DNA of 39,191 nucleotides. It comes from Chondrus crispus. Lineage: Eukaryota; Rhodophyta; Florideophyceae; Gigartinales; Gigartinaceae. Of the stretch, positions 18,580 through 27,768 are shown piece by piece. The position numbers were made by a program, and so were the translations under genes. How positions within the stretch are numbered: the first letter of the stretch is position 1; every line of letters begins with the position of its first letter. Under the pieces are notes generated by a model. That model searched no databases, was not told the DNA's origin, and saw nothing but the letters and a program-made list of their open reading frames with translations. The stretch spans positions 1-39,191 of the forward strand of contig NW_005178503.1 of the NCBI RefSeq assembly GCF_000350225.1. The letters are read 5' to 3'.

Positions 18580-19404
18580 CCGAGACGGTCAGTCCAAGAA
18601 GAGGGGTAAGGCTTCCGAATTTTTAAAGTGAGGTTCGAAACTGTGCAGGAGCCCAAATAGGCCAGCCAACCCGCTTGGGATATACCTGTAAACCCTGTCG
18701 AGAGAACGGCGAAAGACCGACAAGACGGACAATTAGGGCCGAGAAAGACCCGTGCGGGATTGCATGTCCCCACGGCCGGAGCCCTCAGGGAAAACCCAAT
18801 CGAGACCACGTTGGGAAAGTCCCCATGACGAGAGCAGACCCCTCTGGGAAAACTAATTGAGACCCGGTCGGGACGGCGCCGAAGACTAGAGCAGCAGAAG
18901 GGGAAAGGATGCGAGCAAGCTGACGCAGCGGTCATCCCAAAGAGGGCGACAAACTCCAAAATTCCGCCTCCGAAGGTCGCGTCAGAGGTAAGCTGGCGGA
19001 CGAGAGCGGAGCACGTTACGTGAAAAAAAATCGGCCAAAAAATGGTAATGCCCAATGGGAACGCCCAAAAGGATATTGGTGGCGGTTCAAGGAGGCGGTT
19101 TGAGGCACGAAGATTTGAGGGAACGTCCAATGGGAGCTCGTTAATTTACAAGGACAAGCCTCGAAGACGAGAAAACCAGGCACGTTTTACTGGCAAAAAG
19201 GCCGATTTTTAGTGCGAAGGAAAAACCCGATCGGGCAGTCCCTGGCCTAACGAAGGCGAAGTCCCAACCCCACATGGATATCAGTGACGCACGAACGACC
19301 CATCATGGACGCAGCGACGACGATTGCCGCTGGAAGAAACCCTGTACGGGAGAGAGTACGAAGGAAGACAACCGCGAGGAGGACGAAAGAAATGCGAAGG
19401 CAGT
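18580..19404. other. gypsy spacer with diverged tandem repeats
   Basis: Between the pol stop and the end of the antisense gene. It contains two or more copies of an imperfect unit of about 55 bp (about 18730-18890), each with GGGAAAAC, a TTGAGACC/TCGAGACC step and a CCC(C/T) start. No ORF with protein character. It could hold the 3' untranslated sequence of pol and the terminator of the antisense gene. Confidence 0.45.
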
Positions 19405-20841
19405 TTATTTGGAGGTAGGAGTACCCGGACGAGGACGCTTACGAGAAGGGGCGCCAGCAGAATTAAAGGCTGAGGCCCCGTCGGCCCTGCTACCGGCAGA
19501 ACGGTCAGTCTCGAGCCCGAACCGGACAAGGACGTCCGAAATAGCGCCGTCGGTCACGTCCCGAACGCCGGCCTGCAGAATCCCGCTAAGGGCAGACTGA
19601 ACCTCATTCAGAGCCGAACGAGTACGCTCAAAGGTATGAGAGTCCCGTATGAGAGTCGCCGCTTGACGAAGGACGGCCGGAACCGTAGCAGCCGGTTCAG
19701 CCCCATAGGTCTGGGCGTTGTCAAGATACTCTTGCCAAGCTGCCCTGAGGTCTTCATCCACAATGGGCGGTACGTCCACTTGGTCGAACGTCTCCAGGAC
19801 GAGTTCGGGCCTTGCGGCGACGAAGCTAGATGTCGCACCGGCAGGCGGGCTGGAGGCAGGAACTTCAACGATGTTCTCCACAACCGCAGCGGCCGACTGG
19901 GTCGCTCCACCCCCGTCGTCGGGAGGCAGCACGGACCTCAGAGGAGCCACCGGTACCGGAGAGGGAACATCGTCGTCGCCAGAATAGTCCGGTCCCCTTC
20001 CTTCGGGAGGCGCAGCGACGGACTCGCCCCCGTATAGGGACGCCACGGCCGACACAGCCCCGCGACTATTCGGAGGAAAAGTCGGAACGGCATCTGCGGC
20101 GACCTCAGGAGGATGAAAGCACTCCGGAACGAATCCTTTCCCTCGGGGGTAATAATCAGCGACTTCCAATACCGGCCAGGGGGAGCGACGAGGCTCGGGA
20201 AGGACGACCCGAGTGGGATATGCTTTGCCGTCGTCATGCCCACCAGGGTGACGCGGCATAGGCGCGAACCGGTCGGTCTCATAGTCGTACCAAAGGAACC
20301 CCGGGGTCTTCGTCCAATCGGTTTCGGCGGCGTATCGCAAAAGCGTCTCCGTCTCGTGAGGGTCGAATTCCGTTCCTCGGACGATATTCTGTACGCCGAG
20401 CTCGTGGACGTACGAAATAAGCCCGGTAGGCAGAGGCATCAGTGGACCCACAGGGGAAGCGATACCGCGGTCCTGGAAGAGACGCCAGTCACGGTTCTTG
20501 TCGTTCATCTGAATCCCGTAGCGGGCGGCGTGAAGGAAGGCCATGCCAGACGATACGGCCCACTCGACGGCGACGATCTGCCAAAGCCATGCACGGAGGC
20601 GACTCTTCTGAAGGTCCAGACTACAGTGATACGCCAAAACGGCTGGCGTGGGCACGCAGAGCGACCGAGGGACGTCCCGATAGAAGGGTTGTGGTGGCAC
20701 GCGGATGTAGTAGTTCTGCCGGAGTCGGGAAGGCATGTCGAAGAATTCCAAATTATGCCACCCATAGAAGAACCACTGCGTTTCCGAACACGGGACTCGT
20801 CGGAACAGTTGTCGCCCCACCAGCGCCGATCGCGAAGCCAA
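19405..20841 (-). CDS. antisense ORF carried by the gypsy element, main frame
   Basis: 478 codons on the strand opposite to gag-pol, between pol and the 3' LTR. The first ~230 residues look globular and rich in Trp/Tyr/Phe (TQWFFYGWHNLEFFDMPSRL, then WLWQIVAVEWAVSSGMAFL, then TPGFLWYDYETDRFAPMP). An Ala/Pro/Ser/Asp-rich linker follows (GGGATQSAAAVVENIVEVP), then a helical segment (RAAWQEYLDNAQTYGAE) and a basic nuclear-localisation-like end (RKRPRPGTPTSK). No family is recognised; it is not an envelope (no membrane segments) or dUTPase-like. Phase changes near 20840, and the frame continues upstream to 21578. Antisense genes in this position are known in some plant Ty3/gypsy elements (for example Grande and Retand); any relation is inference. 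Confidence 0.6.
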   Translation of the reverse strand: MASRSALVGRQLFRRVPCSETQWFFYGWHNLEFFDMPSRLRQNYYIRVPPQPFYRDVPRSLCVPTPAVLAYHCSLDLQKSRLRAWLWQIVAVEWAVSSGMAFLHAARYGIQMNDKNRDWRLFQDRGIASPVGPLMPLPTGLISYVHELGVQNIVRGTEFDPHETETLLRYAAETDWTKTPGFLWYDYETDRFAPMPRHPGGHDDGKAYPTRVVLPEPRRSPWPVLEVADYYPRGKGFVPECFHPPEVAADAVPTFPPNSRGAVSAVASLYGGESVAAPPEGRGPDYSGDDDVPSPVPVAPLRSVLPPDDGGGATQSAAAVVENIVEVPASSPPAGATSSFVAARPELVLETFDQVDVPPIVDEDLRAAWQEYLDNAQTYGAEPAATVPAVLRQAATLIRDSHTFERTRSALNEVQSALSGILQAGVRDVTDGAISDVLVRFGLETDRSAGSRADGASAFNSAGAPSRKRPRPGTPTSK

Positions 20842-21578
20842 TATAACCGGTCATATGGGGGCTCGAAGGCAACGAGCCCGAGCACGCTGTGACCCGCAGG
20901 GAGAAAACTCCCGCCAGGGGCGACGTCCTCAGGTCGCGGAAGATGTTGAAGACCGGAGAGGATGGTCTGCAGACGGGTTTGATACTCCCTTTCGGGCCAA
21001 CAATGCACATGGGATAGATCGGCCCGTCCATGCGTGCGCGTCCGGTCGTTCGGTGTCAGGGGTAGGTGACGCCAGCGAGCTGTCCACGCTTCGCCCCTGC
21101 TTCGGCGCTACCCATTCGGGAGGCTGATTCCGTCTTGACAGACTTCTTGAAAACGGAGAGCGTCAAAGTACCAATGGAACCAGCCCACGTACTGTTCGAC
21201 CGGGTACGGCACCACTGAAGGACGTTGGGAAGCCTCGGCGGGGGTGCGGCGCTGACGATGGTCGTACTCCTTTGCCGGATTGACCCAGCGGGACGCCGAC
21301 CCGGGTGCGAGAGGAGACATAGCTGGAGGCGTCGGAGGTGCTCGAGAGGGTTCCGAGATGAAGGACGTGGGGTCGAGCGGCGGACTTGTAGGCGGTAGGG
21401 AGGCCGTCGCGTCCGTATTTATAGCCACCGTTCGCGGAATTCGTCCCGGCGGCGGAGGGGCGCCCCAGTGGGTTTCGCCCTGAATTACGTCCGTGGAGGT
21501 ACTGTGCGCACTTGTCGGCCTGAAAGGCGTTGCTCCGTAGCCCACGCCCCTTCGGCGGCGGGCCTGCCTCCTAATCAT
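20842..21578 (-). pseudogene. upstream part of the gypsy antisense gene
   Basis: A second minus-strand phase holds protein-like sequence from 21578 to about 20840: a Pro/Ser/Thr-rich start (TASLPPTSPPLDPTSF), then VEQYVGWFHWYFDALRFQEV. A TAG at 21108-21110 interrupts it, and it goes on with WPEREYQTRLQTILSGLQHL and LVAFEPPYDRLYWL. It runs into the 478-codon frame after one phase change near 20840. Together about 2.17 kb of antisense coding sequence with one nonsense codon and one frameshift. Confidence 0.5.
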
Positions 21579-21998
21579 TGCGTGGGAGGGAGTCGTCCGA
21601 TGACGGAGAATAACGCAAGGGGCGGGAGAAGCGACACGACCACAGGACGGGCGAACGCGAGAGAGGTCACCTGCTCCCCTCTGTCACACGGGAATGTGCC
21701 GGCCTTCCTCAAAGGACGGAAGCAGCGAGGACTCCCGAAAGGGCACGGAAGGCTTGACGGGAATAGACCGTGTGTCCGAGTTCGGAGGAGTACCGCGAGG
21801 TCGAGTGCCGCCGTGTAGAGGCGTCGCGGAGGCGAACCGACGCCTAATCACGACCCAAAGGGAGTTCACACCGGGCCGGCTTGGGCCAGTTTCGCAATGG
21901 CCCCGTGGCGTCGGTAACGTCCGTACAACGGCCGCTTGAAGGAGGCTAACGGGCGCGGGCCACGAACGTAATGGCCGCCCCGAGGACGTGGCGCACTC
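21579..21998. other. gypsy region between the antisense gene and the polypurine tract
   Basis: No supported ORF. On the minus strand it would be the promoter and leader of the antisense gene; no TATA box is evident. Confidence 0.35.
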
Positions 21999-22010
21999 AA
22001 AGAAGAGGGG
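21999..22010 (+). other. polypurine tract of the gypsy element
   Basis: AAAGAAGAGGGG, two bases before the 3' LTR; the expected place and composition for plus-strand priming. Confidence 0.75.
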
Positions 22011-22012
22011 TG

Positions 22013-22787
22013 TGTGGGAGAACGGGTACCGGCCGGTGTCGGTAAACGTAACGACCCGGAGGGAGGTCCCGTGGGGGTGATCAGACGATACTGGAAAGGC
22101 AGGGGATTAGGGGATTTAGAATTCAGCTTGTACACGGGGTGCACGTACCGCCACGGGTGACAGGTGGCGGCGGAACGGCCACGTGTACCGCCGTACGTAT
22201 AACGTCCCGATCGGGTACAGTAGACTAGTAGGTCCTACTGTAGGGGCGTAGAAATTAGTGTAATGGGAGTGTCAGCCGGGTGAGTCCCAGCTAGCACACG
22301 TGCTGCGCGCTCTGCCTGCGAGTACAGGTGGCAGGAGTACCGCCACGTGTGCCGCTGTACAGGTCACTCCCCGGTGGAGTACAGTAGAGGTACTCCACTG
22401 TAGTGATCCAAAGTAGAAGTGGATCACTACAGTACTGCCGGCCGCCGGAGGTCGACGTACTTAGGGGCGGGGGCAGTACGCTCCCAGAGTAAAAGGGGGC
22501 AGCGACACCCTGGGCGAGAACTTAGGAGAAAGAGGCAGATCGTCCCGTACGGGTTATTCTTGAGGGCCGGAAGCACACGCTCCCCAGTTTGGTCGTTCCA
22601 CCGCCGGGTGGAAGCGTATGCCCATTGAGCCCTATCCCCTCCGGGGTTGCAATTCCACTCGTCCGTTTACCGGAGTCATAACCGCCGCCCTCAAAGAGAG
22701 GTTGGTGGTGTTGTAATTTTACCGCTGCCGTGGACACCCCCTCCGTGACGTGGTAAAAACCGAACCGGAAGGATCCATATTATTACA
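22013..22787 (+). repeat. 3' LTR of the gypsy element
   Basis: 775 bp, three mismatches to the 5' LTR (about 0.4%). Confidence 0.95.
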
Positions 22788-22792
22788 TAGGC
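22788..22792 (+). repeat. target site duplication of the gypsy element (right copy)
   Basis: TAGGC, identical to 11397-11401. Confidence 0.92.
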
Positions 22793-23552
22793 TTCCTTGT
22801 GGTTGTTCTAGGAGTGGTTCTGGCGGATAGTAATGCGGGGGTTGCCTGGTGTGCCAATTGATATTGTCCTCTGCTAAATTGAGCGGTGCCGATCACAACG
22901 GGTTGGCGTGTTTTTGAGTGAACTATGTGAGCAGTGCTTTTCGAGAAAACAACGTGTCCCCATCGATCAGCGATGTGTCGTGGACAGATAGCAGATTGGG
23001 TTTGACAAGTGGGTGGAATGACGGTTCGCGACAGGGTCTGATTGACCGACTCGTTCATGATCTCGGCCGGCGTCCCGGTACGCAGCGTGAGGATGAGGTT
23101 GCAGTGATTGTTTCGAGCGGGTGGGTTAGGGTTTTCATTTCTGTGATGGGGTGGTTGATATGGGAAGGGTTTGCGCCGAAATCGAGGATATACGTACGAT
23201 CCGAGCTGTCCTGCTGTATGTCTTGCATATCTGCCTCCTCGGCCGCACGAAGTGCTTGAGGCGCTTCTAGATCAAGATGGGGCTTCTGCTCTTCGTGTTG
23301 GTCTGCTGTAGTGGCGGAGTGTGATTGGGTTGGGCGGTGGTTAGATCTTCGTGCGGGTGGGATAGGTTTGTTTTGCGGGTTATTGAATGCTGCAAGCAGT
23401 TTGCCGACTTGTGCGATTTGGTTCAGCTGGTTAGCGAGTCCGTGACGGTAGGGTTGCCAGGGTTGCCCGTACCTCCGGCGGGCGCGACCACGTCCTCGGC
23501 GATATCCAGGTCTTCCTCCGCGGGCCCTCTCGGCAAGTCCGTGATAGTTCGG
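22793..23552 (-). pseudogene. pol: copia nucleocapsid-like and protease segment, broken
   Basis: Continuation of the copia polyprotein up to the gypsy insertion. After the Arg/Gly-rich segment comes a presumed aspartic protease with YILDFGANPSHINH (near 23180-23220), aligning with the usual WILDSGAT-HI motif; the Ser/Thr after the catalytic Asp is Phe here, which should abolish activity. Downstream, phase changes near 23060, and a second frame (22783-23058) contains IADRWGHVVFSKSTAHIV, as in the region between protease and integrase. The frame runs into the gypsy 3' LTR and resumes in phase at 11396. Confidence 0.65.
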
Positions 23553-24500
23553 TCAGATTGGGGTAGGTTGTGGGATGAGGTTGGTTTTGTTGTTTTCGTC
23601 TTCGATGTCGAGGACGCGGTCATGAAGGGGTGAGATTGAAACGGGGAAGCCAGCAGCTTTGAAATTACGTATCATTTCGGAAAATGAGGGGTTGTCGCGC
23701 AAGCCTTCGGCCATGAATTTGACAGTAGTCGATTCATGCTGAATGTGGGGGTATTCTGCGGCGATCATTCTTGCTCTATGGGCGCGATGCTTGTGAACAT
23801 AGTCTTTGATTGATAGGTCTCCAATAAGCTTGATGGAGCGCGCCTCCTTTTCTAGGATTGCGTGTTGCGAGGGGGATGAGACTTCAAGGAGATCTTGTAA
23901 GTACGTGACAATACTGGCCGGGGTTTTGCTGTACAAGGTAGCGGGGAGTAAGTCGCTTATTTCAGTTTCGATACTAGCGTTGATCATTCGGCGACAGCTT
24001 GCGAATGCTTTGTGGTAGAAGCGGTTGTCCGTAGTGCTGGATTCCGGCGGCATGGTAAATCCTGGCGTAATGATGGGGTTCAATTCGTGTTCGGTGAGTA
24101 TGTCTTCTAGTGCGGCCTTCCATTGTATGAAGTTGCGATCGGTCAGTTTGGGGAGTTCTTCCGTGAATTTCCACTGGTGGACGGCTGGGTTGACCGTTAG
24201 ATTTGGGGCTTGGAGGTTAATGTCTTGGCCTTGCCCAAGCGGGGGGGTTTCAGCTGGGTTGATGGACATGTTGGTTGGCGTGATGACTTCTGCTTCTTGC
24301 TGTGCTATCTTGGCTTTTGAATATAGATCGGACCAAATGTAAGCATTGGTGCGGTAGTGGCGTCTTTTAGATCGCGGAGAGGGAGAGGGGTCGTTAGGCG
24401 AAATGGTTTTTAATCGATATCCGGGAGCGATGCTCGACCGAAGGCTTGGTCGTACACAAGGAGCAAGGCTTAACTCAATATACTCAGGAGCGAAGCTCAA
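23553..24500 (-). CDS. gag: copia Gag (capsid polyprotein)
   Basis: 315-residue frame starting about 60 nt after the 5' LTR. The central part has the copia Gag (UBN2/Retrotran_gag) layout: KLTDRNFIQWKAALEDIL, where the NxxxWK signature is typical, then LQDLLEVSSPSQHAILEKEA and KDYVHKHRAHRARMIAAEY, and the conserved helix KFMAEGLRDNPSF. It assembles the virus-like particle. The frame stops at TGA (ATC TGA CCG), after which the same phase stays open into an Arg/Gly-rich nucleocapsid-like stretch (RGGRPGYRRGRGRARRR) rather than a CCHC zinc knuckle. Whether the TGA is a decay mutation or a Gag/Pol boundary is unknown. Confidence 0.8.
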   Translation of the reverse strand: MSFAPEYIELSLAPCVRPSLRSSIAPGYRLKTISPNDPSPSPRSKRRHYRTNAYIWSDLYSKAKIAQQEAEVITPTNMSINPAETPPLGQGQDINLQAPNLTVNPAVHQWKFTEELPKLTDRNFIQWKAALEDILTEHELNPIITPGFTMPPESSTTDNRFYHKAFASCRRMINASIETEISDLLPATLYSKTPASIVTYLQDLLEVSSPSQHAILEKEARSIKLIGDLSIKDYVHKHRAHRARMIAAEYPHIQHESTTVKFMAEGLRDNPSFSEMIRNFKAAGFPVSISPLHDRVLDIEDENNKTNLIPQPTPI

Positions 24501-24545
24501 CTGACGTGGGCGTGATGAGGGCAGTGGTAGCGGCTCTTAGGCTGT

Positions 24546-24558
24546 GGTGCCCATAACC
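24546..24558 (-). other. primer-binding site of the copia element
   Basis: Directly after the 5' LTR the sense strand reads GGTTATGGGCACC. The first ten bases are complementary to the anticodon-loop region of initiator tRNA-Met (GCCCATAACC), the internal half-tRNA site used by Drosophila copia. Inference from sequence match only. Confidence 0.55.
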
Positions 24559-24688
24559 TGTTGTTACTGAGTCTCGTCGCTCCTTGTTTTACTCTGGGCG
24601 GACATTGCACCCCCTCTTATCCTACTTGCTCTGGCGGCGTCGGAGCCAGGGCTCTCACGTGTACCCGTGTACACGTCGCGTGATGACA
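24559..24688 (-). repeat. 5' LTR of the copia element
   Basis: 130 bp, TG...CA ends on the sense strand, five mismatches to the left LTR. Short for an LTR, but within the range known for copia elements. Confidence 0.88.
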
Positions 24689-24693
24689 GTTTC
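24689..24693 (+). repeat. target site duplication of the copia element (right copy)
   Basis: GTTTC directly outside the right LTR, identical to 8291-8295. Confidence 0.85.
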
Positions 24694-25057
24694 CGTTGCT
24701 ACCCCCATGGTTACTGTATGGCACTAATATGTGCGTTGTCAATCGACAGAGTGAACTTCATGAGAATACTGGAATGTGGGTGATAACGACGGTGACCAAA
24801 TTGACCTTTGGTCCGTGAGAGAATGGTCACAGTGGATTGGGAGTACCGATCGTTTTGTGGATAGATGGTAGTGCCTGGCTAATTTCTGGCTTGAATTTTT
24901 ATTGGCCATATCATCGGTGGAAGGTGGAACGCTCGCCTTGGGCGTATGATTCTACTGTAATAAGACATATTCCAGGCTTCGTTTTCTAGAAACCAAGTCA
25001 CTTTTTGCCTGCTTTACGTAAAAGATGGAGCTTTTCAGCAACGCTTTCGCGAAAGTT
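24694..25057. other. right flank of the copia insertion
   Basis: Non-coding; a short foldback GACCAAA-TTGACC-TTTGGTC occurs near 24793-24812. No gene recognised. Confidence 0.35.
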
Positions 25058-25531
25058 TTAGATGGTTCTTATTCGAGGTTTTGCAACTTTCCGAAAGAGT
25101 TTCCGGAAACGTTTAAAACTAGGAATAATTTCCAAAAAGAAGACTATTCTTGCCAGTGTTTTGTAACAATCGGGGTTCATGATTCCGCCCCTGGCGAAAT
25201 CTGATTTTGGGCAGTGCCCATTGGACACTGTACACTTGGCCGGGACTCGTAATTGCCACGCCCGCAATGTCCTCCCGAAGTGGTAGTCTCTGTCGCGCCA
25301 CCGATCCAGTCCTACCAAGAGAATGGGGCCTGCCTTTAATGTTAGCATCTGACGAAGTTTTTGCGACATGTTTGGGTGAAGGGTGTTCACAAAAACGGGG
25401 ACGTGGAGCAAGTTGAGTTTTTCCACCCCCGTCTTCACCCTTTCAACCCAATATCCGATGGGTAACTTCAGCTGAATCAGGGCACGTACGCGTTGTAATG
25501 GTCTGATCTTTGATACAGATGTCCCCTTCAC
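25058..25531 (-). CDS. hypothetical protein
   Basis: 157-codon frame, very basic, not recognised. The middle has a plausible folded-protein pattern (LTLKAGPILLVGLDRWRDRD) and the end is Arg/Lys/Phe-rich (FKRFRKLFRKVAKPRIRTI). No signal peptide or catalytic motif is seen. It may be a chance ORF or a remnant of a mobile element. Confidence 0.2.
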   Translation of the reverse strand: MKGTSVSKIRPLQRVRALIQLKLPIGYWVERVKTGVEKLNLLHVPVFVNTLHPNMSQKLRQMLTLKAGPILLVGLDRWRDRDYHFGRTLRAWQLRVPAKCTVSNGHCPKSDFARGGIMNPDCYKTLARIVFFLEIIPSFKRFRKLFRKVAKPRIRTI

Positions 25532-26089
25532 TAATCGCTCGTTGACCTAATGCAAAACCCTTGGAAGTGTGGAGTATTATAGTACCTTGCAGTGTTCAAA
25601 GTTTTGAACTGGTACCGGGGGTAGAAGCATCTGATCTAATGTTTATCTCGCAACTCCGATGACCACGACTTTTATTCTTAAACAGCTGGTCTCAATATTC
25701 AGGACTTGAGGTCGAACATTTTAACGTCCCCAGTGCGCGACTTATTCCTCGGAAGAAGTTCGAATGTTGATGATCTAATACTAACCTGCTCAAGTGGTTT
25801 CTGTGTTTGCAGTGCGTGCGTATTTTTTGACATAAACTTGTGAACGCTATCCAGGCGGTTTTCTGGATCCTTTTGACCGGCATCCTTACGACGCTTCATG
25901 TCTACGTCAGATCCAGTGATAGATGCGTCTATTGTGGCATTGGCGGATCCAGGCAGAGGCATACCTACTGCTACTCTACGGCCATTACGTGATTGAAGGC
26001 CATACAGTAGAGACCAGTCCGGTCGATTTGCGGCGGCGGCGGCCCAGTCTCACCGAAAGCAACGCCGTGCGCAGCAGCAACGAGACCAC
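25532..26089. other. stretch without a recognised gene
   Basis: Short frames on the minus strand (25699-25962) have no protein character that I can defend. It may contain the promoter of the plus-strand gene at 26090. Confidence 0.3.
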
Positions 26090-27142
26090 TTGAAAGCGAG
26101 GGCGGTCTGGAAGAAAATGCTCTTCGAAGAGTACCTTCATGCGTTTTGTCGTCCAGGGAGGGATGAAGAATATCTCCCAACTTCGAGATCAAAAGGTCCG
26201 CTCGTGGAAATCTTCGAGCGCTTGCTGAAGAAGCCGTATCGCCTTGGTCGTCCGGAGCGACGGAAGCAAACACGCGTTTTTTATCTAGACGGGGGGCACC
26301 TGCGCCGACATGAAAGATCTGGTGTAGACAATTCACGTGGTGATTCGTCACAGACAATTCTGCCCGTAAAATCTAAGAAGTACGGTGGATGCCGTCTCCC
26401 ACATGTTTCCCGGCGAATGACGGAAATGAGTGACGTTAAGGCGTGGCTTCAATTGGCTTGCTCCAAGAATGCATTGATAACCGACGATATCGAAGAGGCA
26501 TACAACCTTTGCAAGGTGATGATAGAGGGCTACCGTCCAGTGAACACCACCTGCCCGCCGGTTCCTAACGGTAACTCCACCAACACGCATTGTTCGAAAT
26601 GCAATCGATCGTTCTCCCATGTCTCTGATGGAGCCGAAGAGATACGTTAAGTTGGTATTGACGAACAAACGCAAAGTCCGCAACATTATCCCAATGGAGA
26701 CAGGCCAGTTTCGTCTGTAAGAATGGAGAACGTCACTGCTGACATCAACAACCGTGTCACTGGACCTTCAGATCTGGTTTCATCTTATCGTTCCGCAGGA
26801 GAGGGCATCGCGCACAAGAAGAAGATGGAGGCAGTAATCGAATCCGCTAAGAACGATAACATTTTTCTGATGGTTTGTCTGTTGTTTGACGAGGACTTAG
26901 AGACGGAGTTTGGGTTATTTGCGGGTGTTTGCCTCGAAGATTGTAGAAAAGAGGGCACGGAACCAACAAAACTCATGAAAGAAGTCCTTCTCTTCGCTCA
27001 GTCAAAGAGATTTGGCGTCGTGGACCGGTCCGAGCATCAGCTCCGTGAGAAGCGACTAAGATCTACGATGTCGCTGTTCGAGGCGGCGCGCGCGAGAGTG
27101 GGTGCGAAACCGTATCGGGACATGAGGTGGAAGTTTCTGTGA
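26090..27142 (+). pseudogene. unrecognised plus-strand gene with one in-frame TAA
   Basis: The same phase is open from 26090 to a TGA at 27142 except for one TAA at 26648-26650, giving about 350 codons. Part 1 (186 codons) has a basic region (ERLLKKPYRLGRPERRKQTR), a helical segment (SDVKAWLQLACSKNALITDD) and a CxxC (THCSKCNRSFSHVS) just before the TAA. Part 2 has an acidic/hydrophobic block (NDNIFLMVCLLFDEDLETEF) and helices (STMSLFEAARARVGAKPYRD). One stop in 350 codons suggests either a recently disabled gene, an intron covering the TAA, or two ORFs. No family is recognised. Confidence 0.4.
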
Positions 27143-27458
27143 GGCAGGAAGACCAGACGCGCTCTTCTGAGTGGAACTTTCACGTATTGATGGTCACAGT
27201 GGCGGCGGTGATATACACAGCGGTACTGGAGCTCAACCTCGTCCAGTAGAGTCCCTCCCCACGATCTGAATGCATAGTCACATGCGTTGCTCACATGAAC
27301 AACGTCTATCGTTTTCCAGTTCAACATGAACTTCACCCGCTCTCGCCACTTACCCCGCTATTCTCCGGACAATGCTTCAGCTGACTCTGACATACCCCCT
27401 CTTCCCAGAAATCTCACTACCATCCCTCAACTTGTGTTGAATACACTTCAACGTCAAC
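27143..27458. other. leader region of the small membrane-protein array
   Basis: Contains an ATGAACTTCACC at 27326 preceded by TTCAAC, like the starts of the two genes that follow. The frame it opens (59 codons) has no similar sequence, so it is probably a decayed first copy. The DNA just before 27459 (GACATACC, ACTACCATCCCTCAAC, ACACTTCAAC) repeats in front of the gene at 27769. Confidence 0.35.
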
Positions 27459-27651
27459 ATGAATATCACCGACAATCTCCAAGCCCAACTCTCATTCTTC
27501 GGTGAGGGGGAAAGTGGCTAGGCCACATCGTGGTCTTCCTCACGATGATGGCTATTTGTCTGCGGTACATCGCCAAAGGCTAGAGGCGCGCGACATGACT
27601 GACCAAGACCCGGATTACGGTTCCGATTGGGACCTGGAGCATCAAGAGTAG
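27459..27651 (+). pseudogene. small membrane-protein paralogue, frameshifted
   Basis: Starts MNITDNLQAQLSFF, matching MKFTENLHALLAFI of the intact gene at 27769. The frame stops at TAG 27519. A hydrophobic stretch (HIVVFLTMMAICLRYIAKG) follows in a second phase and an acidic tail (RLEARDMTDQDPDYGSDW) in a third, ending at TAG 27649. Start, membrane segment, AK-x-LE and DQD tail all align with the neighbour, so this is a paralogue with two frame changes. AATAAA follows at 27665. Confidence 0.55.
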
Positions 27652-27664
27652 CCACAAGGTTCGC

Positions 27665-27670
27665 AATAAA
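27665..27670 (+). terminator. polyadenylation signal of the first array copy
   Basis: AATAAAGCTAAGGTT, 14 nt after the stop; nearly identical to the signal context at 27991. Confidence 0.55.
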
Positions 27671-27768
27671 GCTAAGGTTCAATTGAGACTTAAAGTCTTT
27701 TCCATAGTTTGACTTCCCATTCACCCCTGACATCCTACCACCATCTCTAAACACACTTCAACATCACT

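Larger units (their letters stand above)
11402..22787 (+). mobile_element. Ty3/gypsy chromovirus-like LTR retrotransposon with antisense gene
   Basis: 11,386 bp. The 775-bp LTRs (11402-12176 and 22013-22787) start TGTGGGAG and end ATTATTACA, and differ at three positions. Both flanks read TAGGC, a perfect 5-bp target duplication lying inside the copia polyprotein gene. A primer-binding site follows the 5' LTR and a purine tract precedes the 3' LTR. Order of domains: Gag, aspartic protease, RT, RNase H, integrase, GPY/F, chromodomain, which is the chromovirus (Metaviridae) order. About 3.4 kb follow pol before the 3' LTR and carry a long frame on the opposite strand. The frame is interrupted at several places although the LTRs are almost identical. 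Confidence 0.95.
8296..24688 (-). mobile_element. Ty1/copia LTR retrotransposon, interrupted by a gypsy element
   Basis: Minus-strand Pseudoviridae-type element. 130-bp LTRs lie at 24559-24688 (5') and 8296-8425 (3'), starting TGTCATCACG and ending AACAACA on the sense strand and differing at five positions (about 4%). Both outer flanks carry GTTTC, a perfect 5-bp target duplication. The gene order gag, protease, integrase, RT, RNase H is the copia order. Removing the inner gypsy element and one copy of its target duplication leaves about 5.0 kb, the usual copia size. Phase across the inner insertion site is preserved, so the copia polyprotein was open there when gypsy inserted. Several stops and frame changes show it is now dead. 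Confidence 0.92.

Noticed and set aside
20113..20892. 259-codon plus-strand ORF opposite the gypsy antisense gene.
   Set aside because: Shadow of the antisense frame; Arg-rich and without the aromatic/helical pattern seen on the other strand.
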